From positions 1 through 64,000 of the forward strand of contig NZ_FMAR01000019.1 in NCBI RefSeq assembly GCF_900094705.1: DNA of 64,000 nucleotides, written 5' to 3'. Shown here in pieces: positions 34,923 through 42,868 of the stretch. How positions within the stretch are numbered: the stretch's first letter is position 1; every line of letters begins with the position of its first letter. A model generated the notes under the pieces. The model was not told the origin of the DNA, searched no databases, and saw nothing but the letters and a program-made list of their open reading frames with translations. Both the position numbers and the translations under genes were made by a program. The stretch comes from Chitinophaga costaii (GTDB taxonomy: Bacteria; Bacteroidota; Bacteroidia; Chitinophagales; Chitinophagaceae).

Positions 34923-35249
34923 CAGGTGTACGGGCGGGTCAAAAGGGCCTGCCCGCTTGCATTTGGAGGTATATGGGGCTTGCAGATGGCCATATAAAGG
35001 AAAAACATAGTATAATTCCTCTCTGGCTACTACCTTTGTATGCCGGGAAAACGGCCGGCAAAAAAGTATATTTAAACCATATATAGGCATTTGGCGTTAA
35101 ATGGCATAACCATTGCGACGGATTGCCTGCTTGTTAAATGACTTGTACCATCTTTACTATTTTTTGTAATAGGACAGCTATTTTAACATTACTTCCATAC
35201 GGATACCGTTTAATATTTATTTTTATAACTTCTTTAAGCGATCAATTTT
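34923..35249. other. spacer with gnd promoter
   Basis: The 327 bases hold no gene. A weak hairpin (GCGGG/CCCGC) near 34935-34955 may end cvfB. A -7 element lies at 35031-35038, leaving a long leader of about 200 bases before gnd. Confidence 0.5.
35031..35038 (+). promoter_or_regulatory. possible gnd-zwf-pgl promoter (-7 element)
   Basis: TACCTTTG is an exact TAnnTTTG match 212 bases before gnd; no good -33 TTG is seen. The resulting leader would be about 200 bases long. Confidence 0.5.
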
Positions 35250-36656
35250 ATGGCAAACAGACTATTTGATTTTGGAATGATCGGGCTGGGAGTGATGGGA
35301 CGGAACTTGTTGCTGAACATGGCCGATCATGGATTTCCCGTGCTGGGCTTTGACCGCGACGCTACCAAAACCCAGGCACTCGAAACGTCCGCCACGGCTG
35401 GTACTACGGTTAAAGGAACAAGCTCGCTGGAAGAATTGGTGCAGGGCCTCAGCCGTCCGCGCCGCATTATGATGTTAGTGCCTGCCGGCCAGCCGGTAGA
35501 CGATGTGATCGAATCCCTGGTGCCTTTGCTGGACCAAGGAGATGTGATCATTGATGGTGGTAACTCCCACTATATCGACACCCTGCGCCGGGTAAATTAT
35601 GTGAAGTCTAAGGGATTTCACTTTATGGGCATGGGGGTTTCCGGTGGTGAAAAGGGTGCCCGTTTTGGCCCTAGTATTATGCCGGGTGGCGACGTGGAAG
35701 CCTATAACAATGTGAAACCTATGCTGGAAGCCGTTTCTGCGAAAGTAAACGGTAGCCCTTGCGTCGATTATATGGGCCACGATGCAGCCGGTCACTATGT
35801 AAAAATGGTGCATAATGGTATAGAATATGGTATCATGCAGCTTATCAGCGAAGCCTATTCCCTGCTACAACACGCAGGCCTATCTAATGCCCAGCTTCAT
35901 GACGTATTCTCCAAATGGAACGAAGGCGACATGCAATCTTTCCTGATAGAAATTACCCGTGACATTTTTGCGAAAAAGGATGATAAGACCGATAAAATCC
36001 TGGTAGACCTCATCTCCGACAAAGCCGGCTCTAAAGGCACTGGCAAGTGGACCTCCCAGGATGCCATGGACCTGCCGGTACCCATTACCGTAATTGATAC
36101 GGCGGTGGCTTTGCGTAATATTTCTTCTTTTAAGGAAGACCGTGTAAAGATTGCGAAAATTTTCCCCGGTGTGGATAAGATCAACATCAGCCAGGAAGAG
36201 CTGATCGGCCAGGTACACGACGCATTGTATTTCGCCACCCTTATCAGCTATATCCAAGGCCTGGCCATGTTACAATCTGCATCTTCCGCACTGAAAATGG
36301 AGATACCCCTGCAAAACGTGGTGCGTATCTGGCGAGGTGGTTGTATTATCCGTTCTGGTTTGCTGGAAACCTTCTACGAAGTTTTCCTCAAAAATCCTGC
36401 TTTAAGTAACCTGTTGCTGGATGAAACCATTGCAGGCCTAATCAAATCCAAACTGCCCAAAACACGTATCATCGTGGGTGAAGCAGCCAAGGCAGGTATA
36501 CCAGTGGCAGCAATTTCCGCAGCCCTGTCTTACTTCGATGCTTACCGCACAGAAAGACTGCCCACCAACCTGGTACAAGCACAGCGCGATTACTTTGGCG
36601 CACATACCTACCAGCGTACTGATATTGAAGGAACTTTCCACACAGAATGGCAATAA
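35250..36656 (+). CDS. gnd: 6-phosphogluconate dehydrogenase (decarboxylating)
   Basis: 468 aa, the length of the long (enteric-type) enzyme. NADP-binding motif GLGVMGRN is at residues 9-16; the catalytic segment GVSGGEKGARFGPSIMPGG is near 127-145, KMVHNGIEYG (Lys/Asn) near 184-193, and GTGKWTSQDAMDL near 257. The C-terminal FHTEWQ matches the flexible tail. It converts 6-phosphogluconate to ribulose 5-phosphate with NADPH formation. It begins the gnd-zwf-pgl run that codes for the whole oxidative branch of the pentose phosphate pathway. Confidence 0.98.
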   Translation: MANRLFDFGMIGLGVMGRNLLLNMADHGFPVLGFDRDATKTQALETSATAGTTVKGTSSLEELVQGLSRPRRIMMLVPAGQPVDDVIESLVPLLDQGDVIIDGGNSHYIDTLRRVNYVKSKGFHFMGMGVSGGEKGARFGPSIMPGGDVEAYNNVKPMLEAVSAKVNGSPCVDYMGHDAAGHYVKMVHNGIEYGIMQLISEAYSLLQHAGLSNAQLHDVFSKWNEGDMQSFLIEITRDIFAKKDDKTDKILVDLISDKAGSKGTGKWTSQDAMDLPVPITVIDTAVALRNISSFKEDRVKIAKIFPGVDKINISQEELIGQVHDALYFATLISYIQGLAMLQSASSALKMEIPLQNVVRIWRGGCIIRSGLLETFYEVFLKNPALSNLLLDETIAGLIKSKLPKTRIIVGEAAKAGIPVAAISAALSYFDAYRTERLPTNLVQAQRDYFGAHTYQRTDIEGTFHTEWQ

Positions 36657-36737
36657 GAAACAGGTGCGTGGTGGCAGGCATGAGCGAAGAAGCCTTTCCT
36701 GCTACACGTGCTGAAAGTATCATATCAAAACCAAAAT

Positions 36738-38249
36738 ATGGAACAACACAAACGTCCTGCCTCCACCGTGCTTTTTATATTTGGTGGTAGCGGAGACCTG
36801 AACCTCCGGAAACTGACTCCTGCTTTATACAATCTTTTCCTGGACCAATGGATGCCGGAAAAATTTCATATTGCAGGCCTGGGCCGTACTCCTTACACGG
36901 ATGATAATTTTCATACCCGCCTGTTGGATGGTGTTACTAAATTTTCCCGCCGCAAAGATGTAGATGCTGCAAAATTCGGCGAGTTTGCCCAACACGTGCA
37001 ATACCTCCACCTGGACGCCGAAAATGAGGCAGATTTCCAGAAAATCACCGACCTGGTAAAAGCCAAGGGCGGGGAGTGGGGGGAGGAACCCAACGTAATT
37101 TTCTACCTGGCCGTAGCACCACAATTGGTGCCAGACATAGCCACCAAATTGGGTAAGCTTACGCTCACCAAGGAGAAGGCCAATACCCGTATCGTGGTAG
37201 AAAAGCCATTCGGCCATGACTTTAAAAGCGCGCATGAACTGAACGCCTTGCTGGCAAGCATGTTCACCGAAGAACAGATTTACCGCATCGATCACTACCT
37301 GGGTAAAGAAACTGTGCAGAACATCCTGGCGCTGCGTTTTGCGAACGCCATGTTTGAGCCCGTGTGGAACCGCAACTATATTGAAAGCGTACAGATCACT
37401 GCGGCAGAAACCGTAGGCCTGGAAGGCCGCGCCGGTTACTACGACCAGAGTGGTGCGCTGCGCGATATGGTGCAGAACCATATTCTGCAATTGCTTTGCA
37501 TGGTAGCCATGGAAGCTCCCGTATCTTTCGATGCAAACGAGGTAAGAAATAAGAAAGTGGATGTGCTGAATGCCATCCGCCCTATTAAAACCGAAGATGT
37601 AGATAAAGTGGCGGTACGCGGTCAATATGGGCCTGGTGTGGTAAAAGGCAAGGAAGTAGTAGGCTACCGCGAAGAAAAAGGCGTGGCCGAAAAATCCAAG
37701 ACCATGACCTACGCCGCTGTGAAATTCTTTATCGACAATTGGCGCTGGCAGGGTATTCCATTCTACGTGCGCACGGGTAAATTCCTGAAACAAAAGTCTA
37801 CCAATATCACCCTCACTTTCCGGGAAGCGCCGCACTTTGCATTTCCGCCGGAAAGCACCAAGACCTGGCGTCCTAACCAACTGACTATCAGCATTCAGCC
37901 GGAAATGGATATCCGTATCCGCTTCCAGAGCAAACGCCCTGGTCAGACGATGACGCTGGACCCGGTGAATATGATCTTTAATTACGACGAAGCTTATGGC
38001 CGCGACGATGCCCCTGAGGCCTACGAAACGCTGCTGCTGGACGTAATGGAAGGCGATGCCACCCTGTTTATGCGCGCCGACCAGGTAGAAGCCGCCTGGA
38101 AAGTAGTGATGCCCATCCAGGAGCATTGGGAAAATACAGAGCCCGACTTCCCGAACTATACTCCGGATAGCTGGGGCCCCGAGGCTGCCGATAAGTTGAT
38201 TACCAACGATGGCCATGCCTGGACAAATTTATCGCCGGCGAAAGCTTAG
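36738..38249 (+). CDS. zwf: glucose-6-phosphate 1-dehydrogenase
   Basis: 504 aa from the ATG at 36738; ten more codons are open upstream. The N-terminal NADP motif is FGGSGDLNLRKL, a variant of the usual GASGDLAxRKL. The substrate-binding motif RIDHYLGKE (near residue 190) and VVEKPFGHD (near 160) are intact. It makes 6-phosphogluconolactone with NADPH formation. It lies 81 bases after gnd and before pgl. A very long perfect hairpin follows the stop (38289-38338) and may limit read-through into pgl. Confidence 0.98.
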   Translation: MEQHKRPASTVLFIFGGSGDLNLRKLTPALYNLFLDQWMPEKFHIAGLGRTPYTDDNFHTRLLDGVTKFSRRKDVDAAKFGEFAQHVQYLHLDAENEADFQKITDLVKAKGGEWGEEPNVIFYLAVAPQLVPDIATKLGKLTLTKEKANTRIVVEKPFGHDFKSAHELNALLASMFTEEQIYRIDHYLGKETVQNILALRFANAMFEPVWNRNYIESVQITAAETVGLEGRAGYYDQSGALRDMVQNHILQLLCMVAMEAPVSFDANEVRNKKVDVLNAIRPIKTEDVDKVAVRGQYGPGVVKGKEVVGYREEKGVAEKSKTMTYAAVKFFIDNWRWQGIPFYVRTGKFLKQKSTNITLTFREAPHFAFPPESTKTWRPNQLTISIQPEMDIRIRFQSKRPGQTMTLDPVNMIFNYDEAYGRDDAPEAYETLLLDVMEGDATLFMRADQVEAAWKVVMPIQEHWENTEPDFPNYTPDSWGPEAADKLITNDGHAWTNLSPAKA

Positions 38250-38288
38250 TTTTCAAAGATCTGGTTCCAACTGAACATAACATTCAAT

Positions 38289-38338
38289 ACCAATTTCCAA
38301 CTTCAGATGAATAGATTTGAAGTTGGAAATTGGTTTTT
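38289..38338 (+). terminator. 17-bp perfect hairpin between zwf and pgl
   Basis: ACCAATTTCCAACTTCA (38289-38305) pairs without error with TGAAGTTGGAAATTGGT (38318-38334), a 12-base loop between, and four further Ts follow. It has the form of an intrinsic terminator or attenuator inside the gnd-zwf-pgl run. Confidence 0.85.
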
Positions 38339-38409
38339 AGGAACGTGCATATCAGTGGGAAGATTTTTTGGAAATGTATTTGAAATTGAAATCAGGAAAT
38401 TTTTTCAAA

Positions 38410-39132
38410 ATGGAACTACACATTGCGAAAGACCCGGTACAGCTCAGCGAAAACCTGGCGGCCTGGATCAGTAATTACATCCTGGAAGTATTGCAGGATA
38501 AACCTCGCTTTTCTTTCGTGCTATCCGGTGGGAGTACGCCTAAGGCCCTTTACCAGCTATTGGCCAAGCCGCCTTACAATACCATGATCCCCTGGGAAAA
38601 GCTGGACTTTTTCTGGGGCGATGAACGCGCCGTACCGTTTGAAGACAGCCGTAATAACGCCCTCATGGCTTACAATACTTTGCTGAATCATGTACCCGTA
38701 AAACCGGAACAGATCCACGTAATGAAAACTGAAGGAGACGCCGTGGCCAGCGCTGCTGAATACGAAAAGTTCCTGGAACATTATTTCCGTGGCCAAACTA
38801 ACACCTTCGACCTGGTGCTGCTGGGTATGGGGGATGACGGGCATACCCTGTCCCTCTTTCCCGGCACCAAAGTGGTTCACGAGGACCAAAAATGGGTGAC
38901 TGCCTTTTGGCTGCCTGCGCAGGACATGTTCCGCATTACCCTTACTGCCCCGGTGGTAAATAAAGCCGCCTGCATTATATTCATGGCCACCGGCAATGCA
39001 AAAGCATTGACATTAAAAAATGTGATAGAAGGAGAATATAATCCAGATCTGTATCCTTCCCAGCAGATCCGGCCCAGCAACGGGTCGCTACACTGGTTTG
39101 TGGACGAAGCCGCTGCGGCAGCTATGGAGTAA
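38410..39132 (+). CDS. pgl: 6-phosphogluconolactonase
   Basis: 240 aa from the ATG at 38410; fourteen more codons upstream are open but cut into the zwf hairpin side. The family motifs LSGGSTPKALY near residue 37, WEKLDFFWGDERAVP near 63 (including the catalytic region) and GMGDDGHTLSLFPG near 140 are all present. It hydrolyses the lactone made by Zwf. It is placed after zwf with a hairpin between them, so the three oxidative-branch enzymes are linked but may be made in different amounts. Confidence 0.97.
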   Translation: MELHIAKDPVQLSENLAAWISNYILEVLQDKPRFSFVLSGGSTPKALYQLLAKPPYNTMIPWEKLDFFWGDERAVPFEDSRNNALMAYNTLLNHVPVKPEQIHVMKTEGDAVASAAEYEKFLEHYFRGQTNTFDLVLLGMGDDGHTLSLFPGTKVVHEDQKWVTAFWLPAQDMFRITLTAPVVNKAACIIFMATGNAKALTLKNVIEGEYNPDLYPSQQIRPSNGSLHWFVDEAAAAAME

Positions 39133-39160
39133 TGCTCCGGCTACCCGCTGAAAATAGGGG

Positions 39161-39226
39161 AAGCTGTTAGGAATGGCAGGTTACTTGCATCCATTGCAAA
39201 GTCCGGCCTTTCCTAACAGCTTTTCT
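39161..39226 (+). terminator. large hairpin terminator after pgl
   Basis: AAGCTGTTAGGAA (39161-39173) pairs with TTCCTAACAGCTT (39210-39222), 13 bp, around a 36-base loop that itself contains TTGCA-TCCA-TTGCAA. A TTTTCTGTTT tail follows. Good candidate for the end of the pentose phosphate run. Confidence 0.75.
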
Positions 39227-39308
39227 GTTTATTTTTACGGCAGCGCCATCATCGTTCCGGGCTATTATAAATGATATGCCGCTGTACGTTTACCTTAAAC
39301 ATGTCTAC

Positions 39309-40118
39309 ATGAAACACCTGTCTTTGCTTTTTTGCCTTGCCCTGCTGGCAGCCTGCGCCCGCAATCCATATGCTACGAGCAACAAAGAATACAAACGCCA
39401 GGTGAAAGCCTTTGCACAGACCCTGCGCGCCCAGCCGGCGCCCATCCCGGCAGACTCAGTACCGGTAGGAGCCTGGTGGGCCGGCACGGTAAACTTTAAC
39501 CTGCGCAAGCCCAACTTCGTCGTCATTCACCATACTGCCCAGCACGCGTGCGATAAAACCCTGCAAACCTTTACCACCGTGGCCTCGCAGGTAAGTGCCC
39601 ATTACGTGATTTGTAAGGACGGTAGTATTCACCATATGCTCAATGACTACCTGCGCGCCTGGCATGCCGGCGTGGGCAAGTGGGGCAACGTGAGCGATAT
39701 AAACTCCAGTTCCATCGGTATTGAACTGGATAATTCCGGAGAGGAACCCTTTACCGCCCCCCAGCTTCATGGACTGCTGGTGCTCCTGGACACCTTGAAG
39801 CACCGGTATAATATTCCGGTCAGTAATTTTATTGGCCATGGCGACATCGCCCCGGGCCGGAAGGTAGATCCTAGTGCCTATTTTCCTTGGGATCGACTGG
39901 CAGCCAACGGTTTTGGTCAATGGTATGGTGATACCAGCCGCGTAACGGTGCCGGAAAATTTTAATTCCCTGCAAGCCCTTCACCTCATCGGTTACGATGT
40001 AAAAGATAGCACCGCCGCGGTGCTGGCCTTTAAGCGGCACTTTATCCCCCAGGATTCTTCCCGTGTGCTGGACGATGGTGAGAAAAAGATACTGTACGAT
40101 GTTTCCGGAAAATATTAA
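39309..40118 (+). CDS. N-acetylmuramoyl-L-alanine amidase (Amidase_2) lipoprotein
   Basis: 269 aa from the ATG at 39309, which starts a lipoprotein signal with lipobox LAAC (Cys15); eleven more codons upstream are open. The catalytic fold is Amidase_2/AmpD type: VVIHHTAQ supplies the first zinc His, ELDNSG follows, and GHGDIAPGRKVDPSAYFPW carries the second His and the Asp ligand. Close in type to AmiD: it removes stem peptides from murein fragments at the outer membrane. No partner gene is coupled to it. Assignment firm at the family level. Confidence 0.94.
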   Translation: MKHLSLLFCLALLAACARNPYATSNKEYKRQVKAFAQTLRAQPAPIPADSVPVGAWWAGTVNFNLRKPNFVVIHHTAQHACDKTLQTFTTVASQVSAHYVICKDGSIHHMLNDYLRAWHAGVGKWGNVSDINSSSIGIELDNSGEEPFTAPQLHGLLVLLDTLKHRYNIPVSNFIGHGDIAPGRKVDPSAYFPWDRLAANGFGQWYGDTSRVTVPENFNSLQALHLIGYDVKDSTAAVLAFKRHFIPQDSSRVLDDGEKKILYDVSGKY

Positions 40119-40204
40119 GATGGTGTAACCCCATGGAACTTTTATGCATTCCGGAATGACACTACCTCCATGGTGTATTTTTTGCTTTCTTAGCGGTCAA
40201 TCAC

Positions 40205-40789
40205 ATGAAAAAAATACTGATCTTATTTGCGCACCCGGTATATGAGCGGTCGCGCGCACAAAAAGTACTCGCCACTGCTGCGCAGCAAGTGCAGGGTGTT
40301 ACTTTTCGGGACCTATATGAGCGTTATCCCGACTTTGACGTAGATGTGCAGAAAGAACAGCAACTATTGCAGGTACATGACATCATCATTTTGCAACACC
40401 CACTTTATTGGTATAGCATGCCCGCCCTGCTGAAACAGTGGATAGACCTGGTACTTGTCCATGGCTGGGCCTATGGCCATGAAGGGCATGCGCTGGATGG
40501 AAAGCTGTTTTTGCAGGCACTTTCCGCCGGTACCCAGCAGCAAAGTTATGCGGTAGGAGAGGCCCATAACCACCCCTTGCGGGAATTTCTTTACCCTATA
40601 GAACAAACTGCCAAAATATGCCGCATGCAGTACCTGCCACCCTTTGTGGTGCATGGCGTACATCATATAGCGGAGCCGGAACTACTGGCGTGGGGCGAAA
40701 AATTTAAACGCGCGTTATTATTATTGCAGCAAAGCAAGTTCACGCCGGCAGTCTGGCAGCAAGCGCAATACTTAAACGATTTGTTATAA
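40205..40789 (+). CDS. KefF-like flavodoxin-fold NAD(P)H oxidoreductase
   Basis: 194 aa flavodoxin-like quinone reductase. The FMN-binding loop HPVYERSRAQK is near residue 9 and the characteristic HPLYWYSMPALLKQWIDLVL near 68-87, as in KefF, KefG and NQO1-type proteins. It stands 32 bases before a KefC-like antiporter gene on the same strand, which is the classical arrangement of the ancillary subunit of glutathione-gated potassium efflux. It is very likely the cytosolic partner that activates the antiporter, and may also reduce quinones. Confidence 0.9.
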   Translation: MKKILILFAHPVYERSRAQKVLATAAQQVQGVTFRDLYERYPDFDVDVQKEQQLLQVHDIIILQHPLYWYSMPALLKQWIDLVLVHGWAYGHEGHALDGKLFLQALSAGTQQQSYAVGEAHNHPLREFLYPIEQTAKICRMQYLPPFVVHGVHHIAEPELLAWGEKFKRALLLLQQSKFTPAVWQQAQYLNDLL

Positions 40790-40821
40790 AACTATTTTAC
40801 CCAACTCCCAATTACCTCCAT

Positions 40822-42699
40822 ATGCACCAACACACTATTTTTTTCCAGGCCATGGTCTTTCTTGCAGCAGCCGTTGTATGCGTGCCGCTGGCAAAGCGCA
40901 TTGGTATGGGTTCTGTGCTGGGCTACCTGCTGGCCGGCATTATCATTGGGCCAGCAGTGTTGGGCGTAATTGGTACGGAAAGGCATGCCATCATGGAATT
41001 TGCCGAGTTTGGGGTGGTGATGATGCTTTTCCTGGTGGGGTTGGAACTGGAGCCTAAGCTGCTGTGGAAAATGAAAGCATCGGTGCTGGGGCTGGGTAGC
41101 CTGCAAGTGGTCATCACGGCGGTAGTACTCAGTGTCCTGGCTTTTTTGCTAGGACTGGACCCCCGCATTGCCGCCATGGTGGGCATGACGCTTTGTTTGT
41201 CTTCCACCGCCATTGTGCTGCAATCATTGAAAGAAAAAGGCCTGCTTGATACCACGGCGGGTGAGAACGCATTTGCTGTGCTGCTTTTCCAGGATATTGC
41301 GGTGATCCCGATGATGGCCATTTTCCCCTTGCTGGCCCCTCGTGCCGCGCCTGGCGGACATTCGGAGGAAGCAACGGCCTGGCTTTCCAGGATGGCAGGC
41401 TGGCAGCAGTCGCTCATTGCGCTGGGAGGCGTTGCAGGGATTATTATTTGCGGGTATTTGTTTGTGCGGCCCCTGCTTAATATTGTGGCCCGTACCGGCA
41501 TCCGCGAACTATTTACCGCCACGGCGTTGCTGCTCGTGATCTCTGTAACGGTGCTAATGACCATGGTGGGCCTCAGCCCCGCGCTGGGGGCCTTTCTCGG
41601 CGGAGTGGTGCTGGCCAATAGTGAGTACCGTCACGAACTACAGGCAGACATTGAGCCCTTTAAAGGCTTGCTCCTGGGTCTTTTTTTCATGGCCGTGGGT
41701 GCCACCATCGATTTTAAACTGATCCTGGAAAAGCCACTGCTGATCCTGGGGCTGGTGCTGGGGGTAATGCTGGTGAAAACGTTAGTACTACTGGCCTTAG
41801 GCAAATTTTTTACGTTGAGTTTCCGGCAAAATTTATTGTTCTCCCTCGCGCTTTGCCAGGTGGGTGAATTTTCCTTTGTACTCATTTCCTTTATCCGCAC
41901 CACTTATGCACTGGAGCCCGCCGTGACCAACCTGATTACCGTGGTTGTAGCCGTGAGCATGGTGCTGACGCCACTGGTGCTGATGATCTACGAGAAGTGG
42001 CTGGGGCCTTTGATCAATGATGGCCCGGAAGACGTAGTGCGCGAGGCAGACGTGATCAGCGAGCGCTCCGATGTGATCATCTGCGGCTTTGGCCGTTTTG
42101 GTAACATGGCCGGGCGTTTTATCCGGGCCAATGGCATTAACGCCACCATCCTGGACATGGATAGCGACCGGGTAGATACCCTGCGCAAGCTGGGCATGAA
42201 AGTGTATTATGGCGATGGTACCCGTCACGACATGCTGCTGGCCGCCGGCGCAGACACTGCTAAAATCATTATCCTGGCCCTGGATACCGCGGAGAAAAAC
42301 ATGGATGCCGTGAAAGTAGTGAAAAAACATTTCCCTCACTTGCGCATGTACGTGCGCGCAGTGGGCAACCTGGATTCTTATGAACTCATGGATGCCGGTG
42401 TACTGCACATTTACCGGGAAACCTCCGATACCTCGCTGCGCATGGGGGCCGATGTACTGGTGGCCCTGGGCTACCGCGCTTACCACACCCAGCGTGCTGC
42501 CCGACTTTTCCTGCGCCACGACGATCGCCTGTTGAAAGAGCTTAGCTCCATCCATGACGATTCTAACCTGTTTGAACACCAAATGCGCCAGCGCATTGCC
42601 GACCTGCAACAGATGATGGAGTCCGACAAACGCAACATGCTGCGGGAAGATGTGGGTTGGGATACTGAATCATTGCAGGAAGACAAAGACATTCAGTAA
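40822..42699 (+). CDS. CPA2-family cation:proton antiporter (KefB/KefC type)
   Basis: 625 aa. The N-terminal 380 residues form about 12-13 membrane helices of the CPA2 transporter (FGVVMMLFLVGLELEPKLLW and GLFFMAVGATIDFKLI are typical). A TrkA-N/RCK domain follows (about 415-540) with the nucleotide motif GFGRFGN at 422-428, and a charged tail. In E. coli KefC the RCK domain senses glutathione adducts and NADH and the channel releases K+ to acidify the cell during electrophile stress. The KefF-like gene directly upstream supports this job. Gating by glutathione itself cannot be judged, as many Bacteroidota lack glutathione. Confidence 0.94.
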   Translation: MHQHTIFFQAMVFLAAAVVCVPLAKRIGMGSVLGYLLAGIIIGPAVLGVIGTERHAIMEFAEFGVVMMLFLVGLELEPKLLWKMKASVLGLGSLQVVITAVVLSVLAFLLGLDPRIAAMVGMTLCLSSTAIVLQSLKEKGLLDTTAGENAFAVLLFQDIAVIPMMAIFPLLAPRAAPGGHSEEATAWLSRMAGWQQSLIALGGVAGIIICGYLFVRPLLNIVARTGIRELFTATALLLVISVTVLMTMVGLSPALGAFLGGVVLANSEYRHELQADIEPFKGLLLGLFFMAVGATIDFKLILEKPLLILGLVLGVMLVKTLVLLALGKFFTLSFRQNLLFSLALCQVGEFSFVLISFIRTTYALEPAVTNLITVVVAVSMVLTPLVLMIYEKWLGPLINDGPEDVVREADVISERSDVIICGFGRFGNMAGRFIRANGINATILDMDSDRVDTLRKLGMKVYYGDGTRHDMLLAAGADTAKIIILALDTAEKNMDAVKVVKKHFPHLRMYVRAVGNLDSYELMDAGVLHIYRETSDTSLRMGADVLVALGYRAYHTQRAARLFLRHDDRLLKELSSIHDDSNLFEHQMRQRIADLQQMMESDKRNMLREDVGWDTESLQEDKDIQ

Positions 42700-42868
42700 T
42701 TTTGCCCCTGTTACAGAAGCGCTAATGCCCCTCCCGCGCCGCTATTGGCTTTTTTCATAATTTGATATTTTCTAATTTTACTTATTAACGTTACTATATT
42801 CAATAGGAACGCTGTAATTTTCTGCCGCTTTGGAGGATGTTTTAGTCCGGAAGTTAAATACAACAATT

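Noticed and set aside
36825-38216. 463-codon minus-strand frame opposite zwf
   Set aside because: It lies wholly opposite a canonical glucose-6-phosphate dehydrogenase, has no family resemblance and mirrors its codon bias.
41833-42609. 258-codon minus frame opposite the antiporter RCK domain
   Set aside because: Opposite a clear RCK domain, His/Gln-rich shadow composition, no start context.
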